From: Petasospora fabianii
Lineage: Eukaryota > Ascomycota > Saccharomycetes > Phaffomycetales > Wickerhamomycetaceae
NCBI GenBank assembly: GCA_022641835.1
Contig: CP048718.1
Coordinates: forward strand, 124,001 to 188,000
Length of the DNA: 64,000 nucleotides
Direction of reading: 5' to 3'
Below, one piece after another: positions 28,809 through 37,680 of the stretch. The position numbers and the translations under genes were made by a program. Each line of letters begins with the position of its first letter. Positions within the stretch are counted from its first letter, which is position 1. The notes under the pieces were generated by a model. It did not search any database. It was not told where the DNA came from and was given only the letters and a program-made list of their open reading frames with translations.

Positions 28809-31553
28809 ATGGCTACTCCCCTGGTGTTGCAAAACACACACAGTACAGATGTGTACAGTCTTGCCTTAAAGATTGACCATACAAGAGCCAACTTTAACGG
28901 ATCTGTATCTATATGTCTTACAAAGGGTAATCATACCTCATCATCAAACGATTCTGAAGCCTTTGTATTCCGTCTTCATTGTTCTGAACTTGTTCTTCTA
29001 TCTGCTACATTCACTACTGTGTCCAATGAGACTTATAAGGCCAAGATTGTCTATGAAAAGTCCCTTGAACAAGCTAAACTCATTGTTGAGAACTCAACAC
29101 TTGTTGATGAAAAGTCCTTAACTCTTGATATCAATTACATTGGTAAAGTTAATACTACAAAGACATTCACAGATGTCACTAAGGGTATCTTCAAGACAAA
29201 CTATATGGATGATAAGACAAACCAGTCAACAAACTATGTCATTGCTACCCATTGTCAAACTTCATTTGCAAGAAACATCTTCCCATGTGTTGATGAACCT
29301 GTGGCTAAAGCCATCTATAAACTCTCTATCGAGACAGACTCCAAGTTTAAGATCCTTTCAAACACATCACCAGAATCTAAAGAGCTTGATGAATCATCTC
29401 AATTACAAAAAATCACATTTAAGGAGACTCCAGAGATGGCTACATCCATCTTTGGATTTGTCATTGGTGATCTGGACTTTATTGAGTCCACTGTTCAGCT
29501 TAAGAACAGTGAAGTGCCAATCAGATTCTATACCACCATCGGTTCAATCAATGGTGCTGCTTATGGACTTGACATTGCATGCAAATGTCTTCCATACATT
29601 GAGTCTCTCTTTGATTCATCATACCCACTTGATAAACTTGATATTGTCGCTTTGCCATTCCTATCAGATGGTGCTATGGAAAACCATGGTCTTATCACTA
29701 TCCAATCATCACATATCTTGACAAAGTCATTGAGCAATAGACAAGCTACTCAAAGTATCAGACAACTTGTTGCTCATGAGATCATTCATCATTGGGTAGG
29801 TAATAACGTTTCGTTTGATGAATGGGATCACTTATGGTTGAATGAGGCCTTTGCCACTTGGTTTGCATACTATGTTCTATACAAGCTTGATCTTGATTCG
29901 TTAGATACTGAGATTTGGCTTAAACAAGGTGATGAGGAGCTTGAGAAGCTTTTGATCGAAGATGCTATGTTGGACACCAAACCAATTGTCACCAAGAGAC
30001 AGACCGAGATTAAGGCAACTCATGATGCATTCCAAGTCTCTTCATACCAAAAAGGTATCCAATTCTTAAGAATGTTTGCTAATGCCTTTGATGGTGCCAA
30101 ATTTGATGATGAGATTCCCAAATTTGTTAAATGTATTGGTAAGTTTGTCGACGAGTATAAGACAAAGACCATTAAACCAGCAGATTTATGGAAGGCTTTA
30201 CATCAAGATTCAAACTTGGACTTATTGGCCTTCTCTCATTCATGGTTAAGACTTCCAGGATTCCCAATTGTTACGGTTTCGTTAGATGATAGTGATAAGA
30301 TTGTCATTGAGCAACATCGCTACTTGGAACACACTACGGTTGAAGAAGAGAACTTAGAAGATGTGCCATATCACGTCCCACTCTCAATCAAAGTCTCCGA
30401 TGGCTCTGTTATCAACAAAGTGCTCAATGATAGAAGAGTCGTTCTTGAAGAGATCAAGCAAGAGGAGTTTATCAAACTTAACACCAACAGAACTGGTATT
30501 TACAGAGTCCAGTACAAAGATCTTGAGCTTGTTGAAAACATCATCAACAACATCGACCAATTGTCTTCCCTTGATGTTATTGGATTGCTTCATGACTTGA
30601 CAGCTTTAACAGGTCATCCATTCCATCATAATGATTTGCTTGTCATCAGTATCCTCAAGATCTCTGAGAAGATCATATCCCAAGAGAAACTCAACTTTAG
30701 AGTCTTGAGATATGCACTCACTGCATTGGAAGTCATTGCAAACTCTTTCAAGTTCCATGCTTCAAGGGATAAATATTCCAAATACTCAACATGGCTTATC
30801 TCTCTTAACTCCAAGCTCTTCCAAAAACTCAATTGGACCCAAGATTTTACATCTTATGGATTTGCAGAGCTTGAATGCAGAAAATCTATCCTTACAATTG
30901 GATTAGAGACCAATGAAGTCAACAAAGTCTGTGAGAAACTCTTTAAACAAGTTCTTCATGGTCCATCCCGTTCTGTTCCTGAACAACTTCTTCACGCAGC
31001 ATTGGCTAGTGTCTCATACAGAGCTAATCAAAACACATGGAAGAAAATTCTTGAATTGGTTAAGCAACCAGGTGCCACTTCTAACAACATCTTTGGTGGA
31101 TCTTCCAATGATATTCAACATGCTGCTATTAAGTCACTGGGATACACAAGGGATCCAGCATTAGTGAAACGTGTGTTGAACTTTGTCACTACAAACATTG
31201 ATTCTACACTTGTTGAACTTGCACTTGTTGGACTTTTGCATAACAATGAGATGAACAAGAAGGTATTGATGGATTGGTTCAAGTTGAATTACGACCAATG
31301 GGCAGCTAGATCTACAAGACAAGGTTCCCAATACTCTGCTAATTTGAAGAAGACACTCAAGGGTATTAGTTTGATTGTGTTTAGTGGTATGACAACTGAA
31401 GATGATGAAAAAGTTGTTAAGAGCTTTGTTGATGATAAGTTGAAGAAATTACCTGAGCATGGACTCAAGGAGGCTGTTGAGGAGGTCAAATTTGGTCATG
31501 AACAAAAAATCAGAATCGCAGAGTCAGCTGATTCTGTTCTCAAGTTCATTTGA
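28809..31553 (+). CDS. M1 family aminopeptidase (Ape2/Aap1/Tma108 type)
   Basis: The product has 914 residues. The exopeptidase motif reads GAMENHGL at about residue 288, where most members have GAMENWGL. The zinc site HEIIHHW starts at residue 323, with the third ligand Glu346 in WLNEAFATWF (HExxH-x18-E spacing). The transition-state tyrosine is Tyr413 in SSYQKG. All catalytic residues are therefore present. The C-terminal ERAP-like helical domain follows. It trims N-terminal residues from peptides, probably in the cytosol, as no signal peptide is seen. The length and divergent sequence suggest the ribosome-associated Tma108 branch, but I cannot confirm it. Confidence 0.8.
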   Translation: MATPLVLQNTHSTDVYSLALKIDHTRANFNGSVSICLTKGNHTSSSNDSEAFVFRLHCSELVLLSATFTTVSNETYKAKIVYEKSLEQAKLIVENSTLVDEKSLTLDINYIGKVNTTKTFTDVTKGIFKTNYMDDKTNQSTNYVIATHCQTSFARNIFPCVDEPVAKAIYKLSIETDSKFKILSNTSPESKELDESSQLQKITFKETPEMATSIFGFVIGDLDFIESTVQLKNSEVPIRFYTTIGSINGAAYGLDIACKCLPYIESLFDSSYPLDKLDIVALPFLSDGAMENHGLITIQSSHILTKSLSNRQATQSIRQLVAHEIIHHWVGNNVSFDEWDHLWLNEAFATWFAYYVLYKLDLDSLDTEIWLKQGDEELEKLLIEDAMLDTKPIVTKRQTEIKATHDAFQVSSYQKGIQFLRMFANAFDGAKFDDEIPKFVKCIGKFVDEYKTKTIKPADLWKALHQDSNLDLLAFSHSWLRLPGFPIVTVSLDDSDKIVIEQHRYLEHTTVEEENLEDVPYHVPLSIKVSDGSVINKVLNDRRVVLEEIKQEEFIKLNTNRTGIYRVQYKDLELVENIINNIDQLSSLDVIGLLHDLTALTGHPFHHNDLLVISILKISEKIISQEKLNFRVLRYALTALEVIANSFKFHASRDKYSKYSTWLISLNSKLFQKLNWTQDFTSYGFAELECRKSILTIGLETNEVNKVCEKLFKQVLHGPSRSVPEQLLHAALASVSYRANQNTWKKILELVKQPGATSNNIFGGSSNDIQHAAIKSLGYTRDPALVKRVLNFVTTNIDSTLVELALVGLLHNNEMNKKVLMDWFKLNYDQWAARSTRQGSQYSANLKKTLKGISLIVFSGMTTEDDEKVVKSFVDDKLKKLPEHGLKEAVEEVKFGHEQKIRIAESADSVLKFI

Positions 31554-32288
31554 AATCTGTACATAGAACCTAATTGTTGCATTATTAGTACCGTAGTGAA
31601 GTCACAGACTGGTGATAGTCGCACGTGTATCTGAACTGGGCTATGCTTATTCTATCTGTGCTATGACATGTTAAGAGGAGACGGAACTGTGTGTTTGAGG
31701 AAGGGTCCAATTAGGGGTTCACCCCTCACCTAGGCTATGTAAGTATCAGTTAATGAGATTATGATATTTCCGAGATCGCCTTAATGTCTTTGTTGATATG
31801 TATATATTTGGAATCAGGATTAGCCAGAATATTAGCAAATCAGACACAAGATAGTGGCAAAAGGAAAAGTTAACTATTAGATGTAATATGTGTGCCCCAA
31901 CCGGGCGTAACTATGCAAATCAATTATCACCCCTAACAACGGATTTCAGGTACCAAAAATAATTGGGCGGTTTAAAGTTTTTTTTTTCTTTTTTTTCCAT
32001 GGCTTCCCCGCATATTGAGCGGCTTCCATGCATAAAAGAAATGATCTATTTTTATATCTTTAAGATTCATTAAGCGGCTAATGTCTTGATGATACAAGAT
32101 GGGTAACGGCTAGAGGAAGGTTACATGGATCATCAATGATCTACATTTGAAGTCAGACTTCAGAGAGATAGATTATAGACAAGGATCTAGATGATGTGTA
32201 TATAAGAGGAGCGATCTGTATCTAATCAGACCCTTTTTAGATCATATTCTCACAATCAAACAACCATACAAATTCAACATAAGAAAAA
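31554..32288 (+). promoter_or_regulatory. Upstream region of first secreted protein gene
   Basis: The 735 bp have no ORF. GCGGCT occurs repeatedly (about 32010-32110), a T-tract lies at 31979-31995, and TATATAAGAGG near 32200 is a likely TATA element. This is a long promoter of the kind seen for regulated cell-surface genes. Confidence 0.4.
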
Positions 32289-32843
32289 ATGCAGTTCAGT
32301 ACTACTCTTGCTACAACTATTATGGCTCTTGCCTCTGTTGCCACGGCTATCCCACTCAAACTTAAAGCTGAGCTTAGATATTATCCAGAGCAAGGTCCTT
32401 TCTACCTTTACACCGAGTACGAGGACTACAATCTCCAATACGCTTTCCTCAAATCTATTGGCACTGAGTTCGACTTTGACCCAGAGACTGGGAATATTAC
32501 ATCTCAAGTCAAGACTTATAACTACACTCTCGGTGCTAATGTTACAGAGCATGAATGGCCATGGGCTAAAATCGAAGAAAAGCCTCCAGTCAACACCAAG
32601 TTTGTCTTTGATGAATATGATAGAATTCATCCTGTCATTAATGATGAAAAAGCTAGCTTTTACGTGGCTAAGAACGTCAGTGACACATTTGGTTATTCCA
32701 AAGGTGAGGATGCTGCCTATGGTGTCGCCATCTTGACTAAACCTGTCTACAATTATGGCTTTGAAGGTTTGATCAATGGTAGTTATATCAATGTTACTCC
32801 AGAGTGGCTTGATGGTGAAACTCACAGTTTCAGCTCTGTCTAA
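32289..32843 (+). CDS. Secreted glycoprotein of unknown function, paralogue 1
   Basis: The product has 184 residues. A signal peptide is clear (MQFSTTLATTIMALASVATA, cut before IPLKLKAEL). The mature part has about six N-glycosylation sites (NIT, NYT, NVT, NVS, NGS, NVT). There is no Ser/Thr-rich stalk, no repeat and no GPI-anchor tail, so it is probably released or bound to the wall without an anchor. It shares LKLKA, a KNxSDxxGYSK block and overall layout with the protein at 33759. I do not recognise the family. Confidence 0.75.
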   Translation: MQFSTTLATTIMALASVATAIPLKLKAELRYYPEQGPFYLYTEYEDYNLQYAFLKSIGTEFDFDPETGNITSQVKTYNYTLGANVTEHEWPWAKIEEKPPVNTKFVFDEYDRIHPVINDEKASFYVAKNVSDTFGYSKGEDAAYGVAILTKPVYNYGFEGLINGSYINVTPEWLDGETHSFSSV

Positions 32844-33758
32844 GCAATGCTTCGTATTTACGATTTGCTAGTTTGTTAACACATGTTCGTTTTCTGTTTT
32901 AAGATATTGTAGCGAAGTGATGAAAGATCTTCCATAGCTGCCGAAAAGCAAACAATCCTTTATTACGCCCCCGATCTACATCGGCCGCATACTAAAGACT
33001 GATGTACACTAACATGCTTGTCCGTTTGGATAGTTCTTCCGGATCTGCAAGAAACAGAGAGAAAGTGTTAATCAATTTGAGTAACACTGGATAAGTTTAA
33101 AGACATTGAGAGTCGTAGCTTTCTCTCTTTCAAGGTTGTTCCTGGCGAGGAACGCCACCCCTTTTTCTTGCATGGTTAATAATTACGCCTTTGTCATCCC
33201 TTACCACAGAAAATGCCGTATGACCCTTCAACAGGGTAGTCGGTGGTATTTGAAGACGCACAAGACGTCACCATACATTATTGTGGGGGAGGCGTTTTTT
33301 CCGTTGTGCAGGATTTAAAAACCCAACTAATGAAGGTCATCTTAATGTTTTGTTGGTGATGTTTAAGCATTGATTGGGATGATTAGCCAATTAACATATC
33401 TTCTGTGTATTCTGGTCTCAATTGGCGATGTAAGTGTCCTCAAATTATGTTTTGAGCATCTGAAATTGAAAGAATTGTGGGGGACTTTTCGAGCCTCGGG
33501 CAAAGTTCTTCCGATCTTCCGATTTACCGCACATATGACGAAAATAGGTACCGATTGATGTCTCGAGTGACCTCAAATAGCTATATTCCATGAATAGAAA
33601 CATAAACAAAGCAAGAGTGACCTCGTAATGCCGCAGTATTGCTTCACTTAACACGCAAAAGTTGAATATAAAAGGATGGCGAGTTCCCACTTCAGTCCCA
33701 CGATTTGATCTCTACTCTCCAACAATACAACACAATACAACACAATAAGATATCCACA
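32844..33758 (+). promoter_or_regulatory. Upstream region of second secreted protein gene
   Basis: The 915 bp have no supported ORF. A CCAAT box in reverse-like context (TTAGCCAATTAAC, about 33382) and two CTTCCGAT repeats (about 33510-33522) are visible. A TATAAAAGG element at about 33668 is a likely TATA box 90 bp upstream of the ATG. Confidence 0.4.
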
Positions 33759-34286
33759 ATGAAGTTCACTACTGCTCTCTCCGCTGCTGCTCTCTCTACT
33801 TTTGCCTCTGCTGCTACACTTCAGCTTAAGGCCTCCATTAAGACCGCTGGTACCGCTTCTGACTACAGTCTTTACGACATCCACGAGGGTGCTGCACTCA
33901 ACTACGTCCTTGCAGGTGAGCAAGGTTCCACTTACTCTTACGACTCTGACAAGGGTCTCATTTACCACACCCTTGCCACATCTGGCGGTGACTACAACCT
34001 TACCCTTGAATTCAACGACTACTCTCTTGCTTACCCACAGCTTCAGTTCTCTGCAGCTGATGAGCCAAAGGTTAAATGGTCTATTGGTGATGACAACACC
34101 TTGAAGGGTAACGTCAATGGTGCTGAGATCCAGTTCTATGCTGGTAAGAACACTAGCGATCCATATGGTTACTCTAAGGAGATCTACTCCATCGGTGCCA
34201 CTTACAAGGACATTACTGACTACGATGTTCACGCCGTTGAGAGCTTGCAGCCAATTACCGTCACTGTTGTTGACTACACTGAGTAA
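33759..34286 (+). CDS. Secreted protein of unknown function, paralogue 2
   Basis: The product has 175 residues from the ATG at 33759; the longer in-frame ORF would put 18 polar residues ahead of the signal peptide. The signal peptide is MKFTTALSAAALSTFASAATL. The mature part begins LQLKASIKTAG and contains KNTSDPYGYSKEIYSIGATY, close to KNVSDTFGYSKGEDAAYGVAI in paralogue 1. Two N-glycosylation sites are seen and there is no GPI tail. Codon use is strongly biased, hinting at high expression. It is likely an abundant cell-surface or culture-medium protein. Confidence 0.78.
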   Translation: MKFTTALSAAALSTFASAATLQLKASIKTAGTASDYSLYDIHEGAALNYVLAGEQGSTYSYDSDKGLIYHTLATSGGDYNLTLEFNDYSLAYPQLQFSAADEPKVKWSIGDDNTLKGNVNGAEIQFYAGKNTSDPYGYSKEIYSIGATYKDITDYDVHAVESLQPITVTVVDYTE

Positions 34287-35108
34287 TCTAACTCTTCTAT
34301 ATTTATTGGTGGCTAAGCTCTTTTCTTAAAGGTTCTATAATCACCTACGATAACATGCTTTGATTTTTGATAACCATAACTTTTTAGACAAGTATTGTAG
34401 ACTTACTGTGCTAACGTAGACTTGAGTACAAACCTCAAATATTCAACTCAAGAAGAACTCATGCCATTGGGAAGGATGAATAAACCATATACATTAATGA
34501 TAGTAGTGCTCATACCAAAAAGCGTTAGTAGTTTCCAGGGCAACGGCGACCCGCCGTTTCTGTGGCAGAGATCTCTTAGATATAGGAACTTACCTGATCT
34601 AACTCTATAGATAGCTCATATGACACTTATCTTCCAAGAGGAAAGGCTTTTTGATCTGTTGAAAGGTCTTGATGATGCCGGTGATGGATGTTTGGGTCAT
34701 GTGGCGCTGGCTACTCTGCGACTGGGCCCTTACTGAACTCATTTAACTCATCTCGATCGAGATACAATCATCGGATTCGACTGGACCATGCAGGGATTGT
34801 TGACTAATGATTGTTTCAGTTTGGTCTACATGTACTTCGACTCTGTCGACCCATGTGCATCGCGTGGTTTTGTGCTTGTCACTACCAGTTGTCGTTGCTG
34901 AAGAGCTAACCATGCCTTTATTCCATTCTGTTCTTTCTTGGTCAGCTTCTGAGCAATATATGAGTCCAGTCGTTCATCGTCTCTCCTTTCACAATTCTCG
35001 GCACGGCTTGGGGATGAAGGAAACTTCCCATTGATGTTTCACTACATGACCCCTACGGGGAGGCCCTGCTTTCCTGCTAGTAGTCTCGTGGCTATGTTCA
35101 GTTGTCTA

Positions 35109-35246
35109 GTCAGTTCGGCTGAGAGTGGTGTCTTACCACGTATTGCATACGTGTGAACTTGCATTTTAGGAGTGTTGCGGTACTCCTATCTATAGGTCGA
35201 GGAGAAGAGCTTAATTGCTTTTCATTCACTGCTTTCACCAACTGAC
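35109..35246 (+). ncRNA. Cloverleaf-like module M2 (copy A)
   Basis: Closing stem: GAGAGTGGTG 35121-35130 with CACTGCTTTC 35227-35236 (10 of 10 pairs, three G-U), plus an outer GTCAGTT/AACTGAC pair. Hairpin 1: CACGTAT/ATACGTG (35137-35153). Hairpin 2: AGGAGT/ACTCCT (35168-35187). Hairpin 3: GAAGAGC/GCTTTTC (35204-35223). The RNA family is unknown. Confidence 0.55.
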
Positions 35247-35310
35247 AAGATTCTGGATCAATGATTCCTTATGGGTCAATGGACACTGTGGACCTCCGGT
35301 GCTATGTCTG

Positions 35311-35422
35311 ATGGGTTACTGGTTTAACACATGTTTACATGTGTGTCCTTGCATGATACATCCACATGGATTATCTAGAAGTCAAGGCAGGTGAGCTAAC
35401 TGCCTCCATTCCAGTATCTCGT
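35311..35422 (+). ncRNA. Cloverleaf-like module M3 (copy A)
   Basis: Closing stem: ATGGGTTACTGG 35311-35322 with CCAGTATCTCGT 35411-35422 (11 of 12 pairs). Hairpin 1: ACACATGT/ACATGTGT (35327-35344). Hairpin 2: GATA-ATCC with GGAT-TATC and one bulge (35355-35375). Hairpin 3: AGGCAG/CTGCCT (35385-35405) with loop GTGAGCTAA. Confidence 0.55.
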
Positions 35423-35514
35423 ATTGATAAAGCACTGCAGTAAGGAGCCCTCAAAGGGCTCTCTGGACTACTGTGACTGTTGAATGTTTATGTGTCAACT
35501 CGGATGCTCTGCAG

Positions 35515-35595
35515 GAAGTGATGTCTAATCATGTGTCTTCACATGTGTCCTCGCTTGTCGAGGCTGATGAGCTAACTGCCTTCATTCATTACTTC
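35515..35595 (+). ncRNA. Short cloverleaf-like module M4 (copy A)
   Basis: Closing stem: GAAGTGATG 35515-35523 with CATTACTTC 35587-35595 (9 of 9, one G-U). Hairpin 1: CATGTG/CACATG (35530-35545). Hairpin 2: CCTCG/CGAGG (35549-35563). The GAGCTAAC loop sequence is kept, but the third hairpin competes with the second. Confidence 0.5.
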
Positions 35596-35870
35596 AGCAC
35601 TCTGACGAGATATTGAGCACCCATACAGCTACTCCGTTCTAAAACATCTGGCAGCCAACAGCTGCTCAGAGATAGGTACTAACATCAAACTACACATTGC
35701 TGTTATCCTCCTGGTGTGAATGTTCGACATTGATCCAGTGTTCCCCTGATCAAGGAGCTACGGCGAAATGACAACTTCACGAGCCAGCGATTGCAGCCAT
35801 AACAATCAGTCTCTCTGTCGAAACAGCCATCATGATGCTGCTGTGTGGATCTAAGAGAGTTTACGTATTG

Positions 35871-35970
35871 GTCTAACATGGTTTCACATGTGTCCTTGCA
35901 AGGCAATCATTAGATTGTCTATAAGTCAAGGCAGGAGTGCTAGCTGCCTCCATTCCTTTATCGTTTCCAT
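35871..35970 (+). ncRNA. Module M5 in the spacer between copies
   Basis: Hairpin 1: ACATG/CATGT (35876-35891). Hairpin 2: GCAATC/GATTGT (35903-35918, one G-U). Hairpin 3: AGGCAG/CTGCCT (35929-35949). The linker TCTATAAGTCAAGG is shared with other modules. A closing stem is weak here. Confidence 0.45.
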
Positions 35971-36175
35971 CTTAAGGAAGCACTTTTGCTCATGAATGTG
36001 TTGGAGGTCGTCTCTCCACAAGGAAGCCGTACACCTCTAACAATCCACCAGAGACATTATGTCAAATGCTCGGCACGGTTTGGAGATGGAGGTTCTTTTC
36101 CCATTATTGGTTTACTACTTGACCTCTTCGGAGAGACCGTGCTTTCCTGCTTATGTGGTTATGTTCAGTTGTCAA

Positions 36176-36312
36176 GTCAGATGAGGTGAAAGTTGTGTCT
36201 TACCATGTGTCTACACATGTGAACTTGCATTTTAAGAGTGTTGCGGTACTCTTATCTATAGGTCGAGGGGAAGAGCTGTTAAGCTCTTCATTCACTACTT
36301 TCATCTACTGAC
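36176..36312 (+). ncRNA. Cloverleaf-like module M6 (copy B of M2)
   Basis: Closing stem: AGGTGAAAGTTGTG 36184-36197 with CACTACTTTCATCT 36293-36306 (13 of 14 pairs) and outer GTCAG/CTGAC. Hairpin 1: CATGTGT/ACACATG (36204-36219). Hairpin 2: AAGAGT/ACTCTT (36234-36253). Hairpin 3: GAAGAGCT/AGCTCTTC (36270-36289). Relative to M2, three stem pairs changed on both sides. Confidence 0.58.
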
Positions 36313-36396
36313 TCAAGACTCTGAACTAACGATCCCCTTTCCCCCTCTCCGAACGTATGGGTCAATGGATACTGTGGACCTCCGATGCTACGTCCA

Positions 36397-36505
36397 ATGG
36401 GTTACTGGTTAACACATGTTTACATGTGTGTCCTTGCATGGTATGTCTTTGGCGTATCTATAAGTCAAGGTAGGTGAGCTAACTGCCTCCATTCCAGTAT
36501 CTCAT
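36397..36505 (+). ncRNA. Cloverleaf-like module M7 (copy B of M3)
   Basis: Closing stem: ATGGGTTACTGG 36397-36408 with CCAGTATCTCAT 36494-36505 (11 of 12). Hairpin 1: ACACATGT/ACATGTGT (36412-36429). Hairpin 2: GGTATG/CGTATC (36440-36458, two G-U). Hairpin 3: AGGTAG/CTGCCT (36468-36488, one U-G). Confidence 0.55.
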
Positions 36506-36597
36506 ATGGACAGAGCACTGCAGATATGAGCTCTCACAGGGCTTACTGGACCACGGTGACTGTTGAATGTTCATGTGTCGAGCCGGTCAAGTTGCTG

Positions 36598-36678
36598 GAA
36601 GTGATGTCTACTCATGTGTCTTCACATGTGTCCTCGCTTGTCGAGGCTGATGAGCTAACTGCCTTCATTCATTACTAC
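36598..36678 (+). ncRNA. Short module M8 (copy B of M4)
   Basis: Closing stem: GAAGTGATG 36598-36606 with CATTACTAC 36670-36678 (8 of 9). The CATGTG/CACATG and CCTCG/CGAGG hairpins are identical to M4. Confidence 0.5.
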
Positions 36679-36902
36679 CGCATTCTGACTCAATACTGAA
36701 CACCCACATTATAACTTGAGCTGTTAGCTGACAGCCTCTCAGAGAGGTGGATTGGTCTCAGGGGAATCGTCCACATGTGACATATACCCATTGAAGTCGG
36801 AGTTGAAGGATGCCCAGCCAAAAGAAGAGCTGCGAGCAGGGAGGAGTCCGTTGCCTTATATCACACCCAGCTTGTATATAATACTTGTCTAGGGTGCCCT
36901 AA

Positions 36903-37680
36903 GGGCCAGTGCTTCTTCGGGGTCAGTGTCTGCATGGAGGTCGGTGTTATACCTCTTAGTTGAAGGACTCCGTACACCTCCCGCTGGCCCCATCTAACGA
37001 GGGAGCCAGTATGGCCTTGCACATGACAGTGGACTAGACCTACCACGACAGTCATCAGGTGTGAGCTTCCTTTGGGACAGTGACATGGGGCTCGTGTGCA
37101 CCTCATTAGTAGGCTCGGATTCCTGTGCCTGGCAACCTGAACGGGGAAGTCGGCAAACCCTAGGTGGTGTCCCTCGCAGACAGGTGGAGAAATCCTGGAG
37201 GGTCATCCCAGGATGTCGGACACTTCTCCCCAGGTAAAGACTACGGAGATGGTCGTCAGAGTGCCACCTAGGATGGAATAGGAAGGAATTGGTGGTCTCT
37301 GGACACGACTATCCCGAATAGTCCCTGGCAGTGGGAAAAGCCTTACGCTGACCCAAAAGTAGATCCACGGCCCCTGGGAATAGGTACTAACGTTGAACAT
37401 AGACAGGGTGGACAGAGTGATGGATGATACCCCGGTGGTGTTGTTCTTCCCCCAGGTGGGGATCCTCAGGTGGCCATGAATCGCCATAGGCAGTGAGGTG
37501 GTGCCGAACCATATTGAGGCATCGAACAAATTCACTGGGGCCCAACTCTTTGCACACAACCTGTAGTTTCAGCGTAGAGGCCACCACTAAAGCAAGAGGC
37601 CCTTCCTTGCTATATTAATGGTCCCAGTGGGGTCAAAAATGTTGGGTAATCATGGGAGAGCGGGGGCATGCCCGATTTTT
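36903..37680. other. GC-rich hairpin-rich stretch ending in T5
   Basis: Short perfect inverted repeats: GGGCCAG/CTGGCCC (36903/36984), GAGGT/ACCTC (36937-36955), ATCCTGG/CCAGGAT (37192-37214), GACTAT/ATAGTC (37307-37323), AGCAAG/CTTGCT (37591-37611), and the palindrome GGGCATGCCC (37664-37673) followed by TTTTT (37676-37680). It may be a continuation of the structured region. ORF fragments on the minus strand look random. Confidence 0.35.

Larger units (their letters stand above)
34997..35632 (+). repeat. Diverged direct repeat, copy A
   Basis: It starts CTCGGCACGG and ends near GAGCACCCA. It aligns along its length with copy B at an offset of 1072-1083 bp, with an estimated 20-25% divergence. 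It carries modules M2, M3 and M4. Weaker similarity to the inter-copy spacer begins further left, around 34.82 kb. Confidence 0.85.
36069..36708 (+). repeat. Diverged direct repeat, copy B
   Basis: This is the second copy of the segment at 34997, again starting CTCGGCACGG and ending near GAACACCCA. It carries modules M6, M7 and M8 in the same order as M2, M3, M4. Confidence 0.85.

Noticed and set aside
35559-35581. CTGATGAG in modules M4/M8 as a hammerhead ribozyme core
   Set aside because: The matching CGAAA and cleavage-site segments are missing, and other modules have GTGAGCTAA at the same place, so the match is part of the hairpin-3 loop.
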